DNA of 36,187 nt from Acidobacteriaceae bacterium. Lineage in GTDB: Bacteria; Acidobacteriota; Terriglobia; Terriglobales; Acidobacteriaceae. Location of the stretch: the NCBI GenBank assembly GCA_903970395.1, contig CAJCIM010000046.1:1-36187 (forward strand), given 5' to 3'. Below are positions 24,220 through 31,336 of this stretch, piece by piece. The notes under the pieces are model-generated. The model was given only the letters and a program-made list of their open reading frames with translations, made no database searches and had not been told where the DNA came from. Within the stretch, counting starts at the first letter, position 1, and every line of letters starts with the position of its first letter. The translations under genes and the position numbers were made by a program.

Positions 24220-24578
24220 GGCTTGGCTCCTCGCTCCTTCAAAATCAGATCGACCTCAGTCCAGAAGTCAGTCAGCAGCGTAACGGCATCCTGATAATCG
24301 TAAAAACGGACACGCTCGCCCTTGTGCTTGTGGTCGTACTCAATGCGCGTCTGGGCGCCAGGACCAGAGCCCTCGCGGATCGCATGGGCGTTGTCGAACC
24401 CCAATAGCCGTTCACCGTCACGATCATGCAGTGTCAACGAATAGTCCAGCCCATGAGGCCTTTCCGCCGTCGGCGGAGTGCGCCGGCCCTCGAACTTCAC
24501 CCAGAAGCCGTCCTCCAAAATGAACCGCTCCCCATCGAGCAGAAGCAGGTTGTTGAGACTGGGGTCTTTCTCCACCAT
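24216..24578 (-). CDS. TumE-family toxin (DUF6516-like)
   Basis: A 120-residue protein resembling TumE-type toxins. Family marks in order are LLLLDGERFILEDGFWVKFE, HGLDYSLTLHDRDGERLLGFDNAH, the histidine motif YDHKHKG, and the end FYDYQDAVTLLTDFWTEVDLIL. It is the first gene of the pair, with the HTH gene overlapping it by 4 bp. The molecular target of the family is not settled, to my knowledge. An ATG at 24578 lies just downstream of a dyad (24584-24602) that may overlap the promoter; the ribosome site is weak. The motif set looks intact, so the toxin may be active. Confidence 0.75.
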   Translation of the reverse strand: MVEKDPSLNNLLLLDGERFILEDGFWVKFEGRRTPPTAERPHGLDYSLTLHDRDGERLLGFDNAHAIREGSGPGAQTRIEYDHKHKGERVRFYDYQDAVTLLTDFWTEVDLILKERGAKP

Positions 24579-24583
24579 CCTAT

Positions 24584-24602
24584 CTTATCATCCACTGATA
24601 AG
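24584..24602. promoter_or_regulatory. candidate operator of the TumE/HTH operon
   Basis: CTTATCA and TGATAAG form perfect 7-bp arms with a 5-bp spacer, ending 5 bp before the toxin start codon. Repression of its own operon by the HTH protein would be usual for such pairs; binding is inferred. Confidence 0.55.
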
Positions 24603-24759
24603 TTCTATTCAATCAGTATGACGGATGGCCCCCTACACCCGTTCTGCGTGCCCCGCGACACCGCTGTCAACCCCACGACCACTCCCCACGCCACGCAACT
24701 CCCACAAAACAAACCCCTAACGCCCCAAAAACTAAAAGCACTTTCTCCGTCCCCACTAG

Positions 24760-24954
24760 CTATACTTAACTCAGGAGACGCTCCAGGCACTTCACTCTCC
24801 ACTACTGTCTACCCACTACTGTCTGTCCCCTATCCCCTTTATTTGCAAAATCATACCCACAACCGCATTAGAATCATCACTTACCCCCGGGATACCCCGG
24901 TAAGTGGCTGATTCCATTCAAGCCGTCCGCGAAAAAAGGGAGGGGGGAGGGGTA
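24760..24954 (+). repeat. composite repeat, copy A (about 195 bp)
   Basis: Shares with copies B and C these blocks in order: CTATACTTAA, a variable CT-rich part, TATCCCCTTT, TTTGCAA, ATCATACCC, CAACC, a long hairpin (24871-24914, arms GAATCATCACTTACC and GGTAAGTGGCTGATTC with a small mismatch), ATTCCATTCAA, and a GGGAGGGG end. It is the most diverged copy. It lies in the 552-bp stretch 24603-25154 between TumE and the RAYT, where no gene is supported. Confidence 0.88.
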
Positions 24955-25067
24955 TCCCCACCACACTCCCGCTCCAATTGCACAAAGCAGGGAACTGCAC
25001 CCTTAGCCCGCACGTATCCTCTCCCAATACCGGCGGGTGGCCCACGCACAAGCAGCCCCAAATGTAT

Positions 25068-25107
25068 GGGTGCCCCATCCATACGCGGCTTTTGGCGGAT
25101 GGGTGGG
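25068..25107 (+). repeat. GGGTGCCCC repeat just upstream of the RAYT
   Basis: GGGTGCCCCATCC starts the element; CCCATCC (25074-25080) pairs with GGATGGG (25097-25103) and a second GTGGG follows. GGCGGGTGGCCCA lies about 35 bp upstream. It ends 47 bp before the RAYT start codon. The loop (GCGGCTTTTGGC) differs from that of the other copies. Confidence 0.8.
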
Positions 25108-25154
25108 AAGTAAGCTGACAGAACCACCACCCGGAACCCAGCTAAGATACCTTC

Positions 25155-25584
25155 ATGCCGAGCAATCTGAAGCGGTTTCAAACCGGAGGAAGCTACCACT
25201 TCATCACCTTCAGGTTGTTACCGGCGGCTCCCGTACCTCGACAGCGATTCTTCCCGCATCGTCTTCGAAGAAGAGCTCGATAAACTCCAGGTCAGGCACC
25301 AGTTCTATCTCTTCGGCTACGTGCTGATGCCGAACCACGTGCATCTTCTCCTCAGCGAACCGAAACGGCACACCCTCAGCGCCACGTTGAACGTCCTCAA
25401 GGCCGAAACCTCCAAGCATCTCAAGGGCGACCGCAAGCAATTCTGGCAGGTTCGCTACTACGACTTCAGCGTCCTCACCACCGGCAAGCAGCGAGAGAAG
25501 CTGCGCTACATCCATCGCAACCCCGTCGTGCGCGGCCTTGTCGAAAAGCCCGAGGACTGGCAGTGGAGCAGCTACCGTCACTAA
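25155..25584 (+). pseudogene. frameshifted REP-associated tyrosine transposase (RAYT, Y1_Tnp)
   Basis: The ATG at 25155 opens MPSNLKRFQTGGSYHFITF, the usual start of RAYTs. Near 25211-25213 the frame shifts by one: TTCAGGTTGTTACCGG has one extra G relative to the expected Phe-Ser-Cys-Tyr-Arg. The correct continuation lies in the next frame: YRRLPYLDSDSSRIVFEEEL, then LMPNHVHLLLSEPKRH with the HUH histidines. The C-terminal part LRYIHRNPVVRGLVEKPEDWQWSSYRH holds a candidate catalytic Tyr. The remainder runs intact to the stop at 25582. With the shift corrected it encodes about 142 residues, near full length. RAYTs cut and move short palindromic REP elements, and copies of two repeat families lie just upstream. 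One recent error or a slippage site could explain the shift. Confidence 0.85.
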
Positions 25585-25988
25585 CTGACTGGAGAAGTTG
25601 AGTGCGTGGAGATCGAATCTCACTGGACGTACACGCGGCGAGAACGAGCATCCGCATCAGCACCCCTGCCTCGACGTCAGCGCCTCCAGTCCCCGGAGCT
25701 GCTGCTCCGCATCGCCTCTCCCTGCCTGGCACTTCCCATTTTGGGATGACTCCCAGCATTACCATCTTCATTACACAGTCCCTCCACGCGAGCTCGGCAT
25801 CCTACCTTGCTAGAAATCCTTGTCGGGTGGAACGAGGTTGCCCTCTATAGACATTGCTCCGAAGTGCGGACAAGGGAAGAGGTGTATCCACGAATACTCC
25901 TTGCTAGCGGTTGTTTTTTGAACGACCTGCACCACTCCCAAAATCTGCCGAATACGAACTCGCCACACTGAGCAATTCGGAGACCCCC
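25585..25988. other. spacer downstream of the RAYT
   Basis: About 400 bp without a supported gene. A small hairpin (TCCCA and TGGGA near 25735-25747) is the only structure noticed. The end must hold the promoter of the acyltransferase gene. Confidence 0.35.
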
Positions 25989-27158
25989 ATGGATATCAAG
26001 AAGCCCAACTTCTTTTCTTCCCTCGAAGGCATTCGAGGGTATGCCTTCCTCGCCGTATTCTTCCTCCACTACAACTCTGTGATCAAGCGGCCCTCATTCC
26101 TGAGGGCATATCCCAGTTATCTGGCATTCAACTTGGGCTGGTTTTTGGTCCCAATCTTTTTCGCTCTCTCCGGCTTTCTCATCACCCGCGTTCTACTGGC
26201 CACTCGTGAACGAGAGGGCTATTTCCGTGTCTTCTACTTCAGGCGTGCCGTTCGCGTGCTTCCGCTCTACTATGTCGTCGTGGCAATCGTTACCGCGATT
26301 GCCATTGCCGCACACTGGGACCTCCGCTTCCGCCATCTGCTCTATCTCGTGTATCTGCAGAATTTCTGTCAACTTACGATCAGCAATAAGATCCAGCTCA
26401 ACCACTTCTGGTCGCTCGCCGTGGAGGAGCAGTTCTATCTCCTTTGGCCGGTTGCCATCCGGTTTCTTCGCACAGAAAAATCTATCTTGAACTTCAGCTA
26501 CGCTCTGATCGCTTCATGCACCATCTTCCGCTTAGCGTGGCCTCTGTGGCACATCTCCATGAGTCGTGGTTACTACATCACGCCTACCCGCATGGATGGA
26601 ATCATTCTCGGCGCAGTTTTGGCCATTCATTACGAGCGCCGCACGCATTGGGCTTGGTTCATTCGCGCTGCAAAATTCGGCATTCCTTTGCTGCTTATGT
26701 GCATGCTCGCCGTCACTCTCGTTGTGGGCAGCACCTATCCAGACACCTACATTGGCATCGCATTCTGCATCCCTGCGATGAACCTGATCGGCATGGGTTT
26801 CGTGATCCTTGCACTCACGCCGGAAAATATAGTGGCCAAAGCGTGCAGCGGACCTGCCATCTGCAGTTTTGGCAAGCTCAGTTACGGCCTCTACATCTTC
26901 CACATTCTCTATTACTCATTCTTCCTCGATGATGTCTCGCCCGCGCTCGGCCACTATATGCCTCATCATGCCGCTCGTTTTCTCTCCACCTTGTTGGCAC
27001 TTGGCCTCACAACGGGGCTCGCGTGGGTGACCTACAAGCTGATTGAAGAACCCGCCATGAACCTAAAAGAGAAGTTTAAATACGGTCCAGTGGTGGAGAG
27101 GCCTGCAAGGCTCCCGCTCTTCGGCCGACCTGTTCTGGTATTTGGCCCCGCCGAGTAG
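25989..27158 (+). CDS. acyltransferase family 3 membrane protein (OafA/YrhL-like)
   Basis: A 389-residue integral membrane acyltransferase. The start SSLEGIRGYAFLAVFFLHY includes the R-G-x-A and the histidine of the family 3 active region. FFALSGFLITRVLL and the central FWSLAVEEQFYLLWPV are hallmark motifs, and about ten hydrophobic helices follow. Such proteins move an acyl group, often acetyl, from the cytoplasm to sugars of the envelope, O-antigen or exopolysaccharide. The partner SGNH domain seen in some relatives is absent. The ATG at 25989 follows CGGAG; an open frame from 25911 is less likely. The gene is alone in its direction here, and its substrate cannot be told. Confidence 0.92.
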   Translation: MDIKKPNFFSSLEGIRGYAFLAVFFLHYNSVIKRPSFLRAYPSYLAFNLGWFLVPIFFALSGFLITRVLLATREREGYFRVFYFRRAVRVLPLYYVVVAIVTAIAIAAHWDLRFRHLLYLVYLQNFCQLTISNKIQLNHFWSLAVEEQFYLLWPVAIRFLRTEKSILNFSYALIASCTIFRLAWPLWHISMSRGYYITPTRMDGIILGAVLAIHYERRTHWAWFIRAAKFGIPLLLMCMLAVTLVVGSTYPDTYIGIAFCIPAMNLIGMGFVILALTPENIVAKACSGPAICSFGKLSYGLYIFHILYYSFFLDDVSPALGHYMPHHAARFLSTLLALGLTTGLAWVTYKLIEEPAMNLKEKFKYGPVVERPARLPLFGRPVLVFGPAE

Positions 27159-27190
27159 TCGTCACAAGCCTGTCCAGCCCACCAATTCTG

Positions 27191-27229
27191 GACGCCCCAT
27201 TCATGCGCGTTCGTTGCACATGGGTGGGG
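27191..27229 (+). repeat. GGGTGCCCC-family hairpin, diverged copy
   Basis: GACGCCCCATTCATG begins the element. CCCATTCATG pairs with CATGGGTGGG over 10 bp with two T-G wobbles, around a loop with CGTTCGTT. It lies between the acyltransferase and the DUF4097-like gene. A 6-bp dyad (GTCCAG and CTGGAC) lies just before and overlaps its left edge. Confidence 0.7.
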
Positions 27230-27303
27230 TAAGGCCAAATCGACGGAACCATAACCTCACCCCGCACGTATCTCCTCTCGACGTCGCAATCGAAGGAGAC
27301 CTC

Positions 27304-28128
27304 ATGCGCCTGAACACCCTCATCGCCAGCGCCGCCTTGTGCGCGGCTGCCACGTTTTGCGCCGCAGCTAACCTTGAAGCCCAGTCCTTCGCCACCCACC
27401 CCTGCGGTGAAGATAGCGGCGACCACAGCTTCTTCGCCCGCATGTTCGGTGGCGAGCAGGCCTGCGAAGTCCGCTCCACCACCTTCCCCCTCGTCAACGG
27501 ACACCTCAACGTCGACGGTCAGAACGGCAGCATCGAGGTGTACGGCGAAGATCGCAACGACATCTACCTTGAAGCCCGAGTCTCCGCCCGTGCCGGCAGC
27601 CAATCCGACGCCGCCTCCATCCTCCATGAGATCACCGTCAGCACCGGCGGCACCGTCGAAGCCCACGGCCCCAAAACCTACGGCAACCGCAACTGGGGCG
27701 TCAGCTTTATACTTCGCGTCCCTCACCGCCTCGCAGCTGACCTCCACACCCTGAACGGCAGCCTCTCGCTGGCCGCACTCAACGGCTCTATCCGCGGCGA
27801 AACCACCAACGGCAGCGTCCGCTTCGACCACCTCGCTGGCGACGTCCATCTCTCCACCACCAACGGCGGCATCGACGCCAAGCTCGACGGCCCCGGCTGG
27901 CAAGGCTCCGGCCTCTCTGCCAGCACCACCAATGGCGGCATCAACGTCTCCGCCCCCGCCAATTACTCCGCGCATCTCGTCGCCGACACCACCAACGGAG
28001 GCACCTCCGTCAGCCTCGCCGGCGCCGACCAGTCTGGAGTCCATCGCCGTTCCATCGACACCAAACTCGGCTCCGGTGGCGCCACCATCAGCTTCGAGAC
28101 CACCAACGGCGGCATCTCCATCAACTAG
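27304..28128 (+). CDS. exported DUF4097-like beta-repeat protein
   Basis: A 274-residue exported protein. The signal peptide (LIASAALCAAATFCAAANLEAQS) is followed by a cysteine-containing head. The rest is a series of short strand-turn repeats with Asn-Gly turns: DGQNGSIEVYGED, LNGSLSLAALNGSI, ETTNGSVRFDHL, STTNGGIDAKL, STTNGGINV, DTTNGGTSVSL and finally ETTNGGISIN. This pattern is typical of DUF4097/DUF4098-type beta-solenoid domains and suggests a right-handed solenoid with a stack of Asn-Gly turns. No enzyme motif is present, so an adhesin or envelope-stress role is possible. AGGAG lies upstream of the ATG at 27304; an open frame before it covers the repeat and is dropped. Confidence 0.85.
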   Translation: MRLNTLIASAALCAAATFCAAANLEAQSFATHPCGEDSGDHSFFARMFGGEQACEVRSTTFPLVNGHLNVDGQNGSIEVYGEDRNDIYLEARVSARAGSQSDAASILHEITVSTGGTVEAHGPKTYGNRNWGVSFILRVPHRLAADLHTLNGSLSLAALNGSIRGETTNGSVRFDHLAGDVHLSTTNGGIDAKLDGPGWQGSGLSASTTNGGINVSAPANYSAHLVADTTNGGTSVSLAGADQSGVHRRSIDTKLGSGGATISFETTNGGISIN

Positions 28129-28297
28129 CAGCAGTCGATAGAAGTAGAACCCTGGCACGGAGTGCTGGGACGCGGCCTTCACATCAGGTTGTGCCGTCCT
28201 GGCATCGCCGGAACTAGGTCTTCGGACGACCACTCAGGAATAGAACGCAGAATTGCGTGTTATCTCCATAGCTGTTTCACCGCTAGGAGACTTCCAG

Positions 28298-29215
28298 ATG
28301 TTTAGCAATGAGCAAAAGAATGCACTTGAATCGATTACCGTAGAAGAAGCAAAGGCACTCCGGGAACAACGCACCATCGGCCGCAGAAAGTTTATGGTGG
28401 GTCTTGGTCTTGCAGGTGCAGCGACAGGCGCCGCTCTTCTGAGTGGCTGCAACGGGTCATATTCCAACAACACGGTTAGCGCAGCCGGCCCTTCAGAGAC
28501 AGATGTTCTTAACTTTGCTCTTAACCTGGAGTATCTCGAGTCAACCTTTTATTCGTTTGCTACCCAGGGTACCGATCTTCCTTCCTCTCTTATCGCTGGA
28601 AGCGGTCCCATCACCGGCCAACCCACCGGGAAGATCGCATTCGCAAATCAGCAGATTACCGATATCTTCAACGAGATCTTCTTCAATGAGATGTCCCATG
28701 TGATGGATCTTCAAAGTCTGATCGGTAGCGGTCACGTGACCCGGCCGGCATTGAATCTATCCGCTGCGGGCGCCGTCACGTCGGCGAATATTCTCACGAT
28801 CGCTCGCCAGTTTGAAGACGTTGGAACGACCGCCTATGCAGGGGCTACGTCCTTGCTGACCGCGACCAATCTCGCCTATGCCACCCAGATCCTGGCTGTC
28901 GAGGGCTTCCAGGCAGGAGCTCTGCGTCTGCTCGCTATCCAGCAGGGAGCCCCGTTTGCTGCGGCGGATTCTCTGGATGTCCCTACCTCCGATCCGGGAG
29001 CGAGCATTCTGGCGACGCAGGGTCCTACGGCTGCAGGCGGCTTCTTTGCTACCTCCGGCGTGGCCAATGCGACGGCCACCGTGCCACAGGCTCTTGCCTT
29101 CACGCGCAGCACATCGCAGATTCTCCAGATCGTCTACGGTGCGGCGGGTCAGACAGGCGTCTCAAAGGGCGGCTTCTTTCCCAACGGCTTGAACGGCAAT
29201 ATCACTGTCTCCTAA
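28298..29215 (+). CDS. ferritin-like domain protein with Tat signal and lipobox
   Basis: A 305-residue protein of the ferritin-like (Ferritin_2) group common in Acidobacteriota. Residues 25-55 hold a twin-arginine motif (GRRKFMVGLGLAGAATGAALLSGC), in which LLSGC also fits a lipobox, so it is probably exported folded and then lipidated. The domain has helices with LNFALNLEYLESTFYSFAT, IFFNEMSHVMDLQSL, ARQFEDVGTTAYAGAT and ILAVEGFQAGALRLLAIQ. The Glu, Met and His positions are those that hold metals in relatives. A desiccation-related function has been suggested for this family, but a reaction is not shown. AGGAG precedes the ATG at 28298. Confidence 0.85.
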   Translation: MFSNEQKNALESITVEEAKALREQRTIGRRKFMVGLGLAGAATGAALLSGCNGSYSNNTVSAAGPSETDVLNFALNLEYLESTFYSFATQGTDLPSSLIAGSGPITGQPTGKIAFANQQITDIFNEIFFNEMSHVMDLQSLIGSGHVTRPALNLSAAGAVTSANILTIARQFEDVGTTAYAGATSLLTATNLAYATQILAVEGFQAGALRLLAIQQGAPFAAADSLDVPTSDPGASILATQGPTAAGGFFATSGVANATATVPQALAFTRSTSQILQIVYGAAGQTGVSKGGFFPNGLNGNITVS

Positions 29216-29314
29216 TCTGTGGCACAGATAGAAGTGCGCATAACCAGAGCATCGGTCACAAGCCTCTTGCGGTGTTGAATGCTGCAAGCTGGGCTGCAGT
29301 GATCTGGTCGAGAG

Positions 29315-29352
29315 GATCATCGTATGGGCTGTCTATCGCCCATACGATGATC
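29315..29352. repeat. perfect 15-bp inverted repeat
   Basis: Arms 29315-29329 and 29338-29352 (GATCATCGTATGGGC and its exact complement) flank an 8-nt spacer. No T run follows. The right arm is also the start of an IS6-like coding scrap, so this may be a rearranged end of an insertion. Confidence 0.8.
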
Positions 29353-29403
29353 TCGAACTGGGTCCAACGGTATGTGCCAGAGTTCATCAAGCATGGGGAT
29401 TTT
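29326..29403 (+). pseudogene. IS6-family-like transposase fragment
   Basis: About 26 residues in an open frame (GLSIAHTMISNWVQRYVPEF, then IKHGDF) resemble the N-terminal helix-turn-helix end of IS6-type transposases, where GLxVxHxTIxxWVQxYxPEL is usual. No DDE catalytic part and no terminal repeats are present nearby. The rest of the 29216-29641 gap holds nothing else that I could recognise. Confidence 0.45.
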
Positions 29404-29641
29404 GGCAAGGCTAGGCTGACTCATACGATCAGCAATAATCACGCACCCTTACGCCCCTCTTAGCGGAACAAGGGCCTTGTTACAGGCTCATAGTCCGTTT
29501 TCTCTCACTTGGTTATAGGCAGATGGCCCGGGTCTAAAGCACCGCCAACTAGGTTCGCGTCATCCGCACCCACAACTTTCCCCGCCACATGTGTTTATGC
29601 TCTCGAACGGGTTGCAACTACGCATCCTGAAGGAGAGTGTT

Positions 29642-29947
29642 ATGAGAAAGCTTTTAGCTATATCCCTGTTATCGGCCGCTGCGTTGATGGCAGGGTGTTC
29701 GCATCCGCAACCTGTCTATGGGCCACCGCCTCCGGGCGTGCAGATCCACGACCAGGGCGTCCACGATGGCTTTGAGGCCGCACGCAACGACGTGGCCAAC
29801 GGCCGTCCGCCGAGCTTCGCGCATCATCCCCGCTACAGGAACCCGCCCGTCCCCGGCCCGGCTTGGGGTGACTACCGCAGCGGCTTCCGCCAGGGATACG
29901 AGCAGTTCCTGCACCAGGGCCCACCCCCACCGCCTCGTGGCTACTAA
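29642..29947 (+). CDS. small proline-rich lipoprotein
   Basis: A 101-residue predicted lipoprotein. The signal peptide (RKLLAISLLSAAALMAGC) ends in a lipobox with the lipidated Cys at about residue 19. The mature part is rich in Pro, Gly and Tyr, including QPVYGPPPPG and a C-terminal GPPPPPRGY. Its middle has the motif VHDGFEAARNDV, repeated loosely as YRSGFRQGYEQF. I know no named family with certainty; similar small acidobacterial lipoproteins exist. AGGAG lies 7 bp before the ATG. A large hairpin follows the stop. Confidence 0.75.
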   Translation: MRKLLAISLLSAAALMAGCSHPQPVYGPPPPGVQIHDQGVHDGFEAARNDVANGRPPSFAHHPRYRNPPVPGPAWGDYRSGFRQGYEQFLHQGPPPPPRGY

Positions 29948-29958
29948 CTTGCAGCGTG

Positions 29959-30015
29959 GCTTCGCTCCCCACCTGTCGGCAGATCTTAAGGCTGCGGACA
30001 GGTGGGGCGCGAAGC
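29959..30015. terminator. long hairpin after the lipoprotein gene
   Basis: GCTTCGC-T-CCCCACCTGTC pairs with GACAGGTGGGG-C-GCGAAGC: 18 pairs with one mismatch, around a 19-nt loop that holds a 4-bp inner stem. TCTTTC follows. A second small dyad (CGGTC and GACCG at 30021-30037) lies beyond it. It may end transcription in either direction. Confidence 0.7.
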
Positions 30016-30103
30016 TCTTTCGGTCGAGAACTGACCGCACAACCTTCTGAGTGTCGCCCCACTCTGACTCCATGACGCACAGCACTCTGTCAGGAGACTC
30101 ACC

Positions 30104-30409
30104 ATGGTTCGTCCCGAAGACCTCAATCTCCATAGCGCCCAGTCGCAGCACAACCTCATCATCTGGATTCTCATTGGGCTCATCGCTGGCTACATTACCG
30201 GAAAGCTCATGAAGGGCTCCGGCTTCGGCCCCATCATGGATATCGTCGTCGGTATCATCGGGGCGCTCTTCGGAGGCTTCCTCATGGTCCATCTCGGCTA
30301 CCGCGGCTCAGGTGGGTTTCTCTACACCGTCGTCGTCGCCGTCCTGGGAGCTGTCATCCTCACCTTCCTGCTGCGCCTCATCACCGGCGGGCGAATGCGC
30401 AACCTCTGA
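30104..30409 (+). CDS. GlsB/YeaQ/YmgE-family membrane protein
   Basis: A 101-residue protein with three membrane helices: LIIWILIGLIAGYITGKLM, IMDIVVGIIGALFGGFLMV and FLYTVVVAVLGAVILTFLLRL. The GLIAG and GxxxG-rich GIIGALFGG motifs are the hallmark of the GlsB/YeaQ/YmgE family, the transglycosylase-associated stress-response proteins. The N-terminal 15 residues are longer than in most relatives. AGGAG precedes the ATG. It is flanked by two long structured spacers and is transcribed alone. Confidence 0.9.
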   Translation: MVRPEDLNLHSAQSQHNLIIWILIGLIAGYITGKLMKGSGFGPIMDIVVGIIGALFGGFLMVHLGYRGSGGFLYTVVVAVLGAVILTFLLRLITGGRMRNL

Positions 30410-30523
30410 CGGCTTATTCACTTCACAGTGTCAAGCGCTCTGAGGCACTCAACACCAGCCAAGCCCAACAAAATAAGCCATATAAGCCATCCAAAATAAC
30501 TGATAGTTCTCCGCCGCAGCCTT

Positions 30524-30701
30524 CTATACTTAATTTAGGGGGTCAAAGAAGGCGAGCTCTACTCCCTCTGCCTCTCTATCCCCTTTTGTTTGCAATATCA
30601 TACCCGCAACCAGCACCGAATCAGCCACTTAACCCCGGGATACCCCCGTAAATGACTGATTCCATTCAAAACTCCCTCGAAATTGAGGAGGGGGGAGGGG
30701 T
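30524..30701 (+). repeat. composite repeat, copy B (about 178 bp), overlapping coaE
   Basis: Carries the same blocks as copies A and C: CTATACTTAA, GAGCTCTACTC, CTCTGCCTCTCTATCCCC, TTTGCAATATCATACCCGC, the hairpin 30618-30662 (arms GAATCAGCCACTT and AAATGACTGATTC), CATTCAAAACT and the GGGGGGAGGGGT end. It overlaps the end of coaE by 36 bp and provides that gene's stop. It is nearly identical to copy C in the left 120 bp. Confidence 0.92.
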
Positions 30702-31331
30702 ACCTGCCGTCAGCTCATGCCAGACGCTCTCCACCTGAGCTTCCAGCTCACCGAGCGATCCATCGTTGCGCACCACCAGGCACTCCGTTGCATGGCTCTC
30801 GGTGTCCTGCAGCGCCAGCCGCCTGCGCGCATCAGCCTCCAACGCCGTACGCTCCTCGGCCGACGGAATGCGCCCAGCCAGGACCCTCGCAACGAATCGC
30901 GAGATCTTTCGCGCCTCGGAAGCGACAACCAGAACAATCCGATCGAACCGCTGCGCAACAGTTTGTCCGTAAGTAGAGAAGATCAGAGCAGACTCAACGA
31001 CAACGATCTTGTCAGTCGCAGCAAATGCAGCAACCTGCTTCGCCTGCTCTGCAAGCACCGCTGGATGAACGATCGTGTTCAGCTCCGCAACGCGCGGCGA
31101 AGCTGGATCAAACGCCAGCTGCGCGAGCTTGCGACGATCCAGCGTTCCATCCGTAGCAACAACCTCGCTGCCGAACTGCGCAACGATCGCGTTGTAGATG
31201 CTTTCGCCAGGTTGCATCATCTCGCGCGCAGCTTCGTCGGACGAGAGCACAACAGCTCCGCGAGCCGCAAGCATCGCCGCAACGGTCGACTTGCCGCTCC
31301 CAAGATCGCCCGTAAGCCCAACGCGCAGCAT
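30666..31331 (-). CDS. coaE: dephospho-CoA kinase
   Basis: A 221-residue dephospho-CoA kinase, the last step of coenzyme A synthesis. The P-loop (GLTGDLGSGKST), the DEAAREMM region and HPAVLAEQ with the substrate-binding basic residues are present, as is the VVESALIFSTYGQ strand. The C terminus is peculiar: after VWHELTA the last residues GTPPPSSISREF, and the TGA stop, are encoded by the CCCCTCCCCC end of composite repeat B on the other strand. The original end therefore was replaced or extended by the insertion. The extra tail should not disturb the kinase core. The start is 5 bp after the folD stop. Confidence 0.93.
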   Translation of the reverse strand: MLRVGLTGDLGSGKSTVAAMLAARGAVVLSSDEAAREMMQPGESIYNAIVAQFGSEVVATDGTLDRRKLAQLAFDPASPRVAELNTIVHPAVLAEQAKQVAAFAATDKIVVVESALIFSTYGQTVAQRFDRIVLVVASEARKISRFVARVLAGRIPSAEERTALEADARRRLALQDTESHATECLVVRNDGSLGELEAQVESVWHELTAGTPPPSSISREF

Positions 31332-31336
31332 CGCTG

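Noticed and set aside
27076-28233. 385-codon minus-strand frame opposite the solenoid gene
   Set aside because: Repetitive Gly/Ala/Val frame that mirrors the Asn-Gly repeats of the real gene.
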